Below are positions 51,039 through 59,680 of a stretch of DNA of 64,000 nucleotides, one piece after another. How positions within the stretch are numbered: position 1 is the first letter of the stretch; each line of letters begins with the position of its first letter. The notes below the pieces were generated by a model. That model made no database searches and was not told the origin of the DNA. It saw only the letters and a list, made by a program, of their open reading frames with translations. The translations under genes were made by a program, and so were the position numbers. This DNA is from Sipunculus nudus (lineage: Eukaryota; Annelida; Sipuncula; Golfingiida; Sipunculidae): NCBI GenBank assembly GCA_026874595.1, contig CM049307.1, forward strand, positions 6,781,579 to 6,845,578, given 5' to 3'.

Positions 51039-51589
51039 TTATAAATCTATGGGCGCTTTTGGCTCCCAGACGGCTCCCCTGTGGGGGAGGGGGGGACTTG
51101 AGGGGGGGAGGGGGCGGCCCCTCCCTCTGCCTTATGTCAAGAAGTAGTAGAGTTGTGGGCTTGTGGCCACCAGGGGTCGGTTGTGTGGTTCAAGTCAGAA
51201 GTAGACCAGTTGTAGGTTTGGGGATCGCCGGCAGGGGGGGGGGGGGGGGGAAGAAGAGTCGGTAGGATGTGAAAGGTCGGTCTGGGTCGTCGAGGTTAGA
51301 GATGAAAGGTCAGTAGGGTTTACCGGGGGGGGGGGACCAGGGGAGTTCTGGGTGGGATCGCCTTGCGGGGGGGAACAGGGGAGTTCTGGGTAGGATCGCC
51401 GGGGGGGGGGGGGGGAACAGGGGAGTCCTGGTTGGGATCGGAGACGCATGTGAATGGTTAAAGAGTGTTCATCGGATATCATCGGTACTGGAAAAGCCAC
51501 AGGTGTGCAACGCATGTCAAAGCACTATGGGATCGTTCAGATCTCGTTCAGGGTCTCCGCGTGGACCGAGGCCCCTATAGAAATTTCTC

Positions 51590-52060
51590 CACAGGGGTCG
51601 TGGTGGGGGCTTCGCCCCCGGGGATAATACTTTATGGGGGATCGTTCCCTACAAAGAATATACCCCGGGGGCGAAGCCCCCATCAGGAATTACATGGAAG
51701 GCCCGTGGTGGGGGCCTCGCCCCCAGGGGATAATACTTTATGTGGGATCGAACCCAACAAAGAATATACACAGGGGGCGAGGCCCCCATAAGGAATTACA
51801 TGGAAGGCCCGTGGTGGGGGCCTCGCCCCCAGGGGATAATACTTTATGTGGGATCGATCCCTACAAAGAATATACCCCGGGGGCGAAGCCCCCATAAGGA
51901 AATATATGGAAGGTCCGTGGTGGGGGCCTCGCCCCCGGGAATAATACTTTATGTGGGATCGATCCCTACAAAGAATATACACAGGGGGCGAGGCCCCCAT
52001 AAGGATTTACATGGAGGGCCCGTGGTGGGGGCCTCGCCCCCCGGGAATATTCATTTTACG
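51590..52060 (+). repeat. ~105-base GC-rich tandem repeats, left arm
   Basis: About four and a half units, each with GGGGGCGAGGCCCCC (itself a palindrome), GAATTACATGGAAGG, GTGGTGGGGGCCTCGCCCCC, GGATAATACTTTATGTGGGA and a CAAAGAATATAC stretch. Two units carry GGGGGCGAAGCCCCC variants. Open frames here are by-products of the repeat. Confidence 0.9.
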
Positions 52061-52134
52061 GATCGAGGCGCCGAAGGCGCCCCCCATACATACATCTATG
52101 TATTGGCGCCTTCGGCGCCCCGATCCCCATACAG

Positions 52135-52805
52135 TATTCTCCCGGGGGGCGAGGCCCCCACCACGATCCTTCCATGTAATTCCTTATGGGGGCCTCGCCC
52201 CCAGTGTATATTCTTTTTAGGGATCGATCCCACATAAAGTATTATCCCCTGGGGGCGAGGCCCCCACCACGATCCTTCCATGTAATTCCTTATGGGGGCC
52301 TCGCCCCCTGTGTATATTCTTTTTAGGGATCGATCCCACATAAAATATTAACCCCTGGGGGCGAGGCCCCCACCACGGGCCCTCCATGTTATTCCTTATG
52401 GGGGCCTCGCCCCCTGTGTATATTCTTTTTAGGGATCGATCCCCCATAAAGTATTATCCCCTGGGGGCGAGGCCCCCACCACGGGCCCTCCATGTTATTC
52501 CTTATGGGGGCCTCGCCCCCTGTGTATATTCTTTTTAGGGATCGATCCCCCATAAAGTATTATCCCCTGGGGGCGAGGCCCCCACCACGGGCCCTCCATG
52601 TTTTTCCTTATGGGGGCCTCGCCCCCTGTGTATATTCTTTTTAAGGATCGATCCCACATAAAGTATTATCCCCTGGGGGCGAGGCCCCCACCACGATCCT
52701 TCCATGTAATTCCTTATGGGGGCCTCGCCCCCTGTGTATATTCTTTTTAAGGATCGATCCCACATAAAGTATTATCCCCTGGGGGCGAGGCCCCCACCAC
52801 GACCC
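52135..52805 (-). repeat. ~105-base GC-rich tandem repeats, right arm (inverted)
   Basis: About six and a half units, the reverse complement of the left-arm units. They are more uniform with each other than the left block, suggesting recent amplification or gene conversion. Confidence 0.9.
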
Positions 52806-53417
52806 CTGTGGAGAAACCTCTATAGGGGCCTCGGCCCCAGGGGAGACTCTGTGGTGATCGGAACGATCCCATTGTGCTTTGACATGCGTTGCACACCGTT
52901 GGCTTTCCCAGTACCGATGATACCTGACGATCACTCTTTAACCATTCACATCCGTATACGAACCCACTACGACTCCCCTGTTCCCCCCCCGTGACCCCTG
53001 TTGACCTTTCACCTCCGACCCGATCCCACTCACAACTCCCCTGTTCCCCCCCCAGGCGACCCCTGCTGACCTTTCCCCTTCGACCCGATCCCATCCAGAA
53101 CTCCCCTGTTGACCTTTCACATCCGACCTCGACGACCCCAACCGACCTTTCACATCCAACCGACCCTTATTCACCTTCTGCCGGTGATCCCCAAACCTAC
53201 AACCGGTCTAGTTCTGACTTGAACCACACAACCGGCCACAGACCCACAACTCTACTTCTTCTTCTTGACATAAGGCAGAGGGAGGGCCGCCCCCTCCCCC
53301 CCCTAAAGTCCCCCCCTCCCCCACAGGGGAGCCGTCTGGGACCCAAAAGCGCCCAGAGAGCGCTCTCAACTGATAGTATAATAGACTCGGCCTGCTTATA
53401 TAGTAGGGTTGTGGACA

Positions 53418-53975
53418 CATTGAAATCTTTGGTGTGCGGCAGATTTCACGTTTGTGCAAGATGTACGCGCAAACTGAAAAAGATATCGCAAATGTTACTC
53501 GTTGAACGCTTAAAGCATATTTTTCCAAAGATTTTAGCACATATTTTGTAAATGTTGTGTAGACCGTTGTCCGGCAAATGGCCATTTTGTGTTGCTGACC
53601 AATATGACGGTGTCAGTATCGCCACCTGCCGACGACAAGTGGAACTATATCAGATAGACAACGGATTTATCTAATTAAGTTGCACACATGAAACAACATT
53701 GAAATCTTTGGTGTGCGGCAGATTTCACGTTTGTGCAAGATGTACACGCAAACTGGAAAATATATCACGAATGTCACTCGTTGAACGTTTGAGGCATATT
53801 TTTACTAAAATTATTGCAGGTATTTCGTAAATGTTGTGTAGACCGTTGTCCGGCAAATGGCCATTTTGTGTTGCTGACCAATATATTGGCGTCAGTATCG
53901 CCACCTGCCGACGACAAGTAGAACTATATCAGATAGACAACGGATTTATCTAATTAAGTTGCACACATGAAACAA
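53418..53975 (+). repeat. Two direct 279-base repeats
   Basis: CATTGAAATCTTTGGTGTGC starts at 53,418 and again at 53,697, and the whole unit is repeated with few changes. The first unit lies in the right palindrome arm, and its reversed counterpart is at about 50,600-50,770. Confidence 0.85.
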
Positions 53976-54448
53976 CATTTGTGCGGACTGCATACTTTAA
54001 TTGAACTGGATGTTTTGTGTGCCTGTATGTATTTATAAAAATGTATCAGAAAATGATCATGAATCACATATGCGGATGATCATGGCATAAAGAAGACCGT
54101 GAAAACTTTCATATTTTATTCATTATATAAGTTCCATGTGATAAGTTCCACACGTATAGTGACGTAGATTCAGGCAAAACATTGTTAAAAATAACGAGTA
54201 AAACAAGTTTTTAGACACATTTTTGGAATATTGTCACAAATGCATTTATTTAAAATTTCGTTTTCTGAGTTTGGAAGTATCAAGTGTTATCAACATCTAT
54301 AAGTATGTTTGTCGTATCTGGTTGATCAGATCCATATAACATCTGGCTGTTCAAACGATGTTCGTGCATTCGCATTGGATGTGCCTAAAATATACATCTG
54401 GGTGACGAATGGTTTTTGCTGTACCCGTCTTCTCTGACACATCTCGTC
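53976..54448. other. AT-rich intergenic, no gene
   Basis: No coding frame or repeat family was recognised between the 279-base repeats and the 128-base array. Confidence 0.4.
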
Positions 54449-54975
54449 CTTGGAAACGTAGCAGGTTGTTTACGTATGTCTCAAGCTATCCTGGTTTCAT
54501 ACTGTTCTGTGACCTGAATAAGTCACAATAACCCGTAAACAAGACAATGAATCATCTCTTGTCTGCCACATCACGGCCTTGAAAACGTAGCATGTTGTTT
54601 ACGTATGTATCAAGCTATCCTGGTTTCATACTGCTCTGTGACCTGAATATGTCACATTCACCCGTAAACAAGACAATCAATCATCTCTTGTCTGCCACGT
54701 CACGGCCTTGGAAACGTAGCAAGTTGTTTACATATTGTTATAACTACCGTCGTTTCATACTGCTCTGTGACCTGAATATGTCACATTCACCCGTAATCAA
54801 GACAATCAATCATCTCTTGTCTGACACGTTGCGTCCTTGAAAACGTAGCATCTTGTTTACGTATGTATCAAGCTATCCTGGTTTCATACTGCTCTGAGGC
54901 CTGAATATGTCACATTCACCCGTAAACAAGACAATTAATCATCTCTTGTCTGCCACACCACGTCCTTGAAAACGT
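54449..54975 (+). repeat. ~128-base tandem repeats, forward set
   Basis: Four full units starting at about 54,449, 54,578, 54,707 and 54,835, and a partial at 54,964. Each holds AAACGTAGCANNTTGTTTAC, CTATCCTGGTTTCATACTG, GTGACCTGAATATGTCACA and ACCCGTAAACAAGACAAT. An open frame across them is repeat-driven. A reversed set lies at 56,045-56,255. Confidence 0.9.
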
Positions 54976-55221
54976 AGCACGTTGAAAGTATACGCTCTAG
55001 TTATGCAATGCTCTACACCTGTCACGATGACATGTACTGGGCTGCAGCACTGATTCCTGTACACAATATGAGTCATTCGTTTCGTTTTAACTTGTGGCGT
55101 GAAAACATATGCATGACTCGGCAATCTGGTCAAGTGTTATAAACATTCGGTTTTACACGCTCACGTCATATACAATACATCTGTCAAACGCTTGTTCACC
55201 ATACTTGGCGTCACACGCATC

Positions 55222-55779
55222 TTACGCAGCGTCCTCACTGGTACCAACATCCTTCGTCTCGACCACCGTTACGTCGTGGTCTATCAGGACAGAAGCAGCC
55301 TTCGGTGGTACCTTCGCTTTTTTCATCCGCCTTTTCGCAAACCATGCCATGTAGTACTGTTGACCAGGTGTGTCGTTCACGGATACGAGACAGGGAAGCC
55401 CGTCGTACCTGACACCCAATCTGAAGTGGCGGAGATTGATCTCCCGGGCGTAAGACGGGAAACAGTGCCGAACAAACTGTTCTTTCCACCAGTCGGCTAC
55501 GCCCTTGCACATAGTTAATCGGCCGTTGTCGTAATAGTCCTTGTAACAGTCCCATTCCCCCCAAACGTGCCGGATGAACCGGGACTGTGCCGGAATGCGG
55601 CCGAGTAACCAGTCCCACCTCCTAAACAGTGTTTGACAGTGCAGACATTGCCAACCATCTTGGGTTTGTTGCCCGGTGGGGTCGACGATCTCTTCATCAC
55701 TAGGCGAGGGCACAGTTTGTTGTGGAGGCTCAGTTGGTAACGGGGGATCTCCGCACTGTCCGATGCTCTTCAATGCCAT
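55222..55779 (-). CDS. Unknown protein with Cys2-His-Cys motif (divergent pair, member 1)
   Basis: 185 residues from the ATG at 55,779 (MALKSIGQCGDPPLP). The frame extends 30 bases upstream but only to a GTG. A Pro-rich N-terminus is followed near residue 40-80 by WQCLHC, then 22 residues, H, six residues and C (HVWGEWDC). The His-x6-Cys half resembles a BIR zinc site but the spacing before it is longer, so a BIR call is not justified. The C-terminal half is basic (AKRRMKKAKVPPK). The N-terminus and upstream sequence match the gene at 56,392 on the opposite strand (both xSIMA..., C.D.PLP), so the two arose by inverted duplication. It is flanked by the 128-base repeats in opposite orientations. 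Confidence 0.65.
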   Translation of the reverse strand: MALKSIGQCGDPPLPTEPPQQTVPSPSDEEIVDPTGQQTQDGWQCLHCQTLFRRWDWLLGRIPAQSRFIRHVWGEWDCYKDYYDNGRLTMCKGVADWWKEQFVRHCFPSYAREINLRHFRLGVRYDGLPCLVSVNDTPGQQYYMAWFAKRRMKKAKVPPKAASVLIDHDVTVVETKDVGTSEDAA

Positions 55780-55887
55780 GATAGACTGGGGAATGGCAGC
55801 CAGGACCACGTGTGTATTTTAACTGATAACTCCTGTGGCCAGAAGGGGCTGCAACACTGGTATGGTTCTGCATGAGACACCGAGAAA

Positions 55888-55897
55888 CTTTTATACG
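55888..55897 (-). promoter_or_regulatory. TATA box for the 55,779 gene
   Basis: The minus strand reads CGTATAAAAG about 110 bases before the ATG. Transcription would start near 55,862, giving a leader of about 80 bases with no earlier ATG in frame. Confidence 0.65.
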
Positions 55898-56044
55898 TGG
55901 GGTGTAAGTGTGGGGGGGGGCAAAAATAATTCATACTGCACACGCAACAGACATGAGCACAACAGCCACGACACAAACGTCTCTAATGTGTCCGGGAAGT
56001 ATCACACTCACCGGTTATCAACATGACTGATCAATCCTGGTTTA

Positions 56045-56255
56045 CTACGTTTTCAAGGACGTGACGTGTTAGACAAGGAAAAATGATTGATTGGCTTGTT
56101 TACGGGTGAATGTGACGGATTCAGATCACGGAGCAGTATGAAACAACGGTAGTTCTAACAATACGTAAACAACTTGCTACGTTTTCAAGGCCGTGACGTG
56201 GCAGACAAGGAAAGATTAATGAGCTTGTTTACGGGTGTATGTGACTGATTAAGGA
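56045..56255 (-). repeat. ~128-base repeats, reversed set
   Basis: About one and a half units, the reverse complement of the units at 54,449-54,975, including TTACGGGTGAATGTGAC and CTACGTTTTCAAGG. With the forward set they enclose the gene at 55,222-55,779. Confidence 0.85.
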
Positions 56256-56344
56256 CACAGGACAGACGTGTGTATGACTTGGTGAACGTGTGTGGTTTGT
56301 GAGGGCTGCTGCCAGCACAGTGTGATACGACTTTCCTCATAACG

Positions 56345-56350
56345 TATAAG
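56345..56350 (+). promoter_or_regulatory. TATA box for the 56,392 gene
   Basis: CGTATAAG lies 42-47 bases before the ATG at 56,392. The upstream in-frame ATG at 56,362 would fall before or at the expected transcription start, which favours 56,392. Confidence 0.55.
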
Positions 56351-56391
56351 TTACGAGGCACATGGTCCCGGTTGTCATTCCTCGGTCGATA

Positions 56392-56931
56392 ATGGCATCA
56401 AACAGCACAGTGAACTGCGCAGATCTACCGCTACCTAACATCGCTTTGCCTCCTTACGGGCAGGCCTATAGACATGAGCCTCCGCCTAGTTACGAGCAAG
56501 CCCTCCTCTCGAGCGGCACAGGACAGAATGCGGACTTGTGGGCGCTACTGCAGAAGTACCCCCACGGCCCAACACATGCGGACGAGATCAGAAAGCGTTA
56601 CCAGGTGAATGAGAAGTTCGTTAGGAAATTGTCCCGAGACGTGCGACTGCCGTTTGTGCAGGCAGAGAAACGTGTATTCCTGCACGTCCCCGACGAGGTT
56701 CAGTACGCCCTCCACTGGGGAATCATCAGCAAAACCACGTTAGACATCATCACGGAAAAGACTCCTGTTTTGAGGAAGCAGCGATCGCAGTTCATGTCGC
56801 ACATGGAACGACGGCCCCTCGAAGATTGGATCATCCTCGAAGCCATCCTACATTACACCGGCTCTCAGGACTTGGCTTCTCCAATCACTGATACGGTGCA
56901 GAAACTAGGGTATGACCTGATGCGCTTGTAA
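56392..56931 (+). CDS. Unknown protein with PPxY motif (divergent pair, member 2)
   Basis: 179 residues starting MASNSTVNCADLPLP, with A at -3 and G at +4. Residues about 25-40 contain PPPSYEQAL, a PPxY motif of the sort bound by WW domains of NEDD4-family ubiquitin ligases, used by many proteins for sorting and by some viruses for budding. The rest (DLWALLQKYPHGPTHADEI, then RYQVNEKFVRKLSRDV and RVFLHVPDEV) looks like a small helical or winged-helix-type module, followed by two more helices. No signal peptide or membrane segment. It shares N-terminal and leader sequence with the 55,779 gene but lacks its Cys/His motif, so the bodies differ. Function unknown. Confidence 0.65.
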   Translation: MASNSTVNCADLPLPNIALPPYGQAYRHEPPPSYEQALLSSGTGQNADLWALLQKYPHGPTHADEIRKRYQVNEKFVRKLSRDVRLPFVQAEKRVFLHVPDEVQYALHWGIISKTTLDIITEKTPVLRKQRSQFMSHMERRPLEDWIILEAILHYTGSQDLASPITDTVQKLGYDLMRL

Positions 56932-57110
56932 CTTGCCTCGACAGGAACGTTGACGTGCTGCAGACGATTAACCGGTACTGTGACATGAATTGCTTTTTTT
57001 TGTTTGTTCAGCTCACGTGACCGCTTCGGCTCTTGTGTTCTCAAGTGTAAACAAGTCGCTTGACACTCCCGCGGTGCATGACTCGTGGTGCATGACTCAG
57101 CCTTGAAGGG

Positions 57111-57118
57111 TATTTAAG
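57111..57118 (+). promoter_or_regulatory. TATA box for the 57,167 gene
   Basis: GTATTTAAG lies about 50 bases before the ATG at 57,167. Expected initiation is near 57,141, which excludes the longer GTG-started reading frame. Confidence 0.6.
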
Positions 57119-57166
57119 CGTTGGCGCGAGGGGAGTGTGGCAGACACGCTACAGTCTCTCTACACG

Positions 57167-58018
57167 ATGGATCGCGCCGAGGGGAACGACATGTTTACAC
57201 TTCAGACGAAAGAGGAAATCGCAGCCCGTGACAAAAGGAGAGGCAAGCAGATTGTGCGTCCCATTATGCACCAGAAGCTTAATCGTAAGCAGACCGAGCA
57301 AATGATCCACTCCGGACTCGACCGAATGGAAGGATTACTCAAGAAAGACATCGACAGCCTGACCAAACGTGTTTCCGATTTGACAGACCGGGTTGAAAAG
57401 TTAAAAGAGAGAGTGTCACGTCCTATACAGTCCCAGTGTGATTCTGGACACGACAAGAAAAACGAATGTGAACGTAACGATGCCCCTAAAGCAGCAGCAG
57501 CAGCAGCTGCACAAACAGCTGAATCGCGTGAACAAAAGGCCGACAAACCTGATGAAAAGGACGTAGGAGATGGAGCATCAGACATCACCATTCATGTGTT
57601 CTTACCGCCCTCAAAAACGTTGGAACAGGAACAGAAGGGAAAACAAGGTGCGGCTAAACAAGGTGCGGCAAAAACAGGTGTGGCAAAACAAGGTGCGGCA
57701 AAACAAGGTGCGACTAAAACAGGTGCGACTGCACGCAACCCAGCTCCGACTATTGTGGAGAAATTTGATGCATTAGTGGAAGGCCCATCAGGAGCTATAC
57801 CTGTTAAGTTAGCAAATTTCTCCAACGGATCGTCTTTTTTTTGTGCATGCTCTGAATGCCAGCAATGGGTATCCGAAAATCATGACAAACTGGACAAACT
57901 TGGGAAGCCTGCAGGGGAATCGCATTCGGGGGTATCTGTGGAAATGATCAAAAAACCGTCTGAGAGGCCGTTGGATGTTGCACAGGGAACTGCTGGTCCA
58001 AAAAAATCCACAGAATGA
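57167..58018 (+). CDS. Coiled-coil protein with GAAK-rich tandem repeat
   Basis: 283 residues from ATG (MDRAEGNDMFTLQTK). Residues about 35-90 form a basic then heptad-patterned segment (LDRMEGLLKKDIDSL, RVSDLTDRVEKLKERV), a likely parallel coiled coil. A low-complexity middle has a poly-Ala run. Residues about 165-195 contain six to seven copies of a five-residue KQGAA/KTGAT unit. The C-terminal part (residues about 200-245) has a compact segment with FFCACSECQQW, a possible Cys-pair metal site. No signal peptide or membrane segment. An oligomeric scaffold or nucleic-acid-associated protein is possible, but the family is not recognised. The repeat probably varies in copy number. Confidence 0.7.
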   Translation: MDRAEGNDMFTLQTKEEIAARDKRRGKQIVRPIMHQKLNRKQTEQMIHSGLDRMEGLLKKDIDSLTKRVSDLTDRVEKLKERVSRPIQSQCDSGHDKKNECERNDAPKAAAAAAAQTAESREQKADKPDEKDVGDGASDITIHVFLPPSKTLEQEQKGKQGAAKQGAAKTGVAKQGAAKQGATKTGATARNPAPTIVEKFDALVEGPSGAIPVKLANFSNGSSFFCACSECQQWVSENHDKLDKLGKPAGESHSGVSVEMIKKPSERPLDVAQGTAGPKKSTE

Positions 58019-58158
58019 ATAGAAGATGGATGTCCAGCTGGACAGAGCTGAGGACGAATCATGCTTTGGAGGTAACCTGATGCACAGAAAATGAATCACG
58101 CTTTTGCTTCTCTTTGTGATATACAGTTATGGGGCGCAATTTATTCGGCCGACGATGA

Positions 58159-58166
58159 TATAAAAG
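58159..58166 (+). promoter_or_regulatory. TATA box for the 58,220 gene
   Basis: A perfect TATAAAAG 61 bases before the ATG at 58,220. It lies inside the longer open frame that begins at 58,091, so it decides the start. Confidence 0.65.
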
Positions 58167-58219
58167 TGTACAAACAAAGAACTAACCCCTCAGACTCGCA
58201 TGCATTTCGACTGGTCACC

Positions 58220-58771
58220 ATGGCTGTTTTCGTTCACATGTACCCTGCGGCGACACATGAAAATTATAACACGTGCGTCTTGTGCGGATACAGGAAGACG
58301 TATGACACTAATCGACCATGCTCTCCTGGAAGCCATCATTTTCCAGGAGAACACACCACGCTAGATGAGTCACTGGATTGCCTGTTATGCGTCTGCATCG
58401 AACCATTGGACGGATGTGCCTCCTTATTTCATCTGGTAGGTGATATTCGTGCTCCTCACATCTATGGTGAAATCTTGGGTTACTCCTGTTTTCCTTGTGT
58501 GTTTTGCGGATGGCAGTGCGATAGGATGCAGGTGCCGTGTGTAACTGATGTCGAATGGAAACGGCTGTTGGGAAAATCGGTCTGGCTTACAGACCTGGCA
58601 TGCGGTGAAAGACGCGCTAGACGATTTCATGAGAAGGTGTCCCGTTACTGGATGCACAGGCCTGTAAATGCAGTGACCGTTTTGTACAGGCGCGAGATCG
58701 GTTTACCTATACTACAGAACCGTACGCGGTACAGGAGTGGATGTACATGTCGAGCGTGGTCTTCATGCTGA
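58220..58771 (+). CDS. Cysteine-rich, probable zinc-binding protein
   Basis: 183 residues from ATG in an ideal context (CACCATGG), starting MAVFVHMYP. An in-frame ATG at 58,091 exists but lies upstream of the TATA box. Cysteine pairs suggest zinc sites: TCVLCGYRK with a following Cys and SHH near residues 18-42, DCLLCVC near 55, and CFPCVFCGWQC near 92-102. A final CTCRAWSSC closes the protein. The C-terminal third is basic. The pattern is not a standard RING, BIR or C2H2 finger. It sits between the coiled-coil and zinc-finger genes in the same direction, each with its own TATA. Function unknown. Confidence 0.65.
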   Translation: MAVFVHMYPAATHENYNTCVLCGYRKTYDTNRPCSPGSHHFPGEHTTLDESLDCLLCVCIEPLDGCASLFHLVGDIRAPHIYGEILGYSCFPCVFCGWQCDRMQVPCVTDVEWKRLLGKSVWLTDLACGERRARRFHEKVSRYWMHRPVNAVTVLYRREIGLPILQNRTRYRSGCTCRAWSSC

Positions 58772-58792
58772 CGTAAGCGTATCGTACGTGCA

Positions 58793-58800
58793 TATATAAT
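58793..58800 (+). promoter_or_regulatory. TATA box for the 58,898 gene
   Basis: CATATATAAT about 100 bases before the ATG, with no other ATG between the expected initiation site and 58,898. Confidence 0.6.
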
Positions 58801-58897
58801 ATATGTAGTGGTTGGAGTGAGCTCAGACGTCAATACAGAGTGAGACTGTCAAGGTTATCACTTCGTGTGCAGTGTGCCTTCATCCGTGCATACATAT

Positions 58898-59680
58898 ATG
58901 AAAATGGATGATATACTAGAGCTGTCCGATGACTACACAAGCATGTTTGAGAAGAATGAAAGAGGACGTACTGCTCCAGAGCTAGAGGTTTGCTGCATCT
59001 GCGGGGTTTCGGTATCATGCCTCCGCTCGCATGTTGTTGTATCTCATCTGCCTTGGTTCGCTGACCCGATCTCCGCCTGTTCTGTGTGCAGAATGAATTT
59101 CGGCGACATCTGGCATCGCAAAGAACACGAGGACAGATTCCACGCAGGACGTTCCTGCCTGCTGCACAAGGACACGTATATATGCTACATGATGCCGTAT
59201 ATGCAAAGCATATGCAGAATGTTGGGATGTTCGTACATGAGCAACCTCCCGCTGCTCGTGAGAACAAAGGGGTTGCAGCTTACACGTTCCTGTCAGCTTT
59301 TAGAAGGTGAGTGTCTGTACTTCGTGTCCTTGACAGGAGAGAGGCGTGGTTTTAAACCGGAAGACCCGCGTTATCTCAAAGACTGCGCGCACTGGCGTGT
59401 GCTGCTACGTCTATTGCACGCAACGAGATACCTGACAGGATACGCGTCGAGATACTCGAGTGAATACGCGACAGAGAACACTACGCCTGATGACGCCCAT
59501 TACTCAGGCAACACATGCACGCGCCCCATCCCTGTCGTATCAACCAGTACACACGGCACCCGTAGAAAACGCTCAAGAGACACTCACGGCGACAGAAAAC
59601 ATAAAACGCGTACACGTAAAAACGCAAAGTCACGGAAACGACGTCACCAGAATGAGCATTCCAGTGGAGAAAACGTATAG
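58898..59680 (+). CDS. C2H2 zinc-finger protein with basic nuclear-type tail
   Basis: 260 residues from the ATG at 58,898 (MKMDDILEL). An ATG two codons later has the better Kozak context, and the longer frame starts only at GTG. The N-terminus is acidic. A first finger-like motif (CCIC...RSHVVVSH) has a short loop. The second is a canonical finger, CSVC-x12-H-x4-H ending EHEDRFH. A central region with MLGCSYM and DCAHWRVLL is of unknown fold. The last 60 residues are Ser/Thr/Arg-rich with several clusters such as RRKRSRD and KSRKRRHQ, typical nuclear-localisation or nucleic-acid-binding sequence. A nuclear regulator is the likeliest role. Confidence 0.75.
   Translation: MKMDDILELSDDYTSMFEKNERGRTAPELEVCCICGVSVSCLRSHVVVSHLPWFADPISACSVCRMNFGDIWHRKEHEDRFHAGRSCLLHKDTYICYMMPYMQSICRMLGCSYMSNLPLLVRTKGLQLTRSCQLLEGECLYFVSLTGERRGFKPEDPRYLKDCAHWRVLLRLLHATRYLTGYASRYSSEYATENTTPDDAHYSGNTCTRPIPVVSTSTHGTRRKRSRDTHGDRKHKTRTRKNAKSRKRRHQNEHSSGENV

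Larger units (their letters stand above)
50600..53650. repeat. ~3 kb imperfect palindrome with tandem-repeat core
   Basis: The two arms are inverted copies centred near 52,093. Outer arm sequence at 50,640-50,870 (for example AATGTGTCCACAACCCTACT and CTATCAGTTGAGAGCGCTCT) reappears reversed at 53,340-53,620. Next come G-tracts on the left and C-tracts on the right, then repeat blocks in opposite orientation. The centre is GGCGCC-TTC-GGCGCC-type sequence around a short TA-containing loop (52,060-52,125). Both arms have a TATA-like CTATATAAG pointing toward the centre. The left arm carries an extra ~200 bases including a tRNA-Asn gene, and the arms differ in repeat number. This is structurally like viral replication-origin or terminal-repeat regions, but no such role is shown. 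Confidence 0.85.

Noticed and set aside
50972-51265. Open frame starting MAQWLARPAVNRKVGG
   Set aside because: Its first 20 codons are the tRNA-Asn gene read as protein, a common artefact.
51195-53174. Many open frames of 75-165 codons with GASPPG-type repeats on both strands
   Set aside because: They are read through the 105-base GC-rich repeats and their inverted copies. They are open in several frames at once and lack consistent starts.
55222-55779. BIR (inhibitor of apoptosis) domain call
   Set aside because: The Cys-x2-Cys ... His-x6-Cys order is present but the middle spacing is 22 rather than about 16, and the Gly/Trp pattern does not fit.
54449-56255. Repeat arrays considered as CRISPR
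   Set aside because: Units of ~128 bases without short identical repeats alternating with unique spacers; eukaryotic context.
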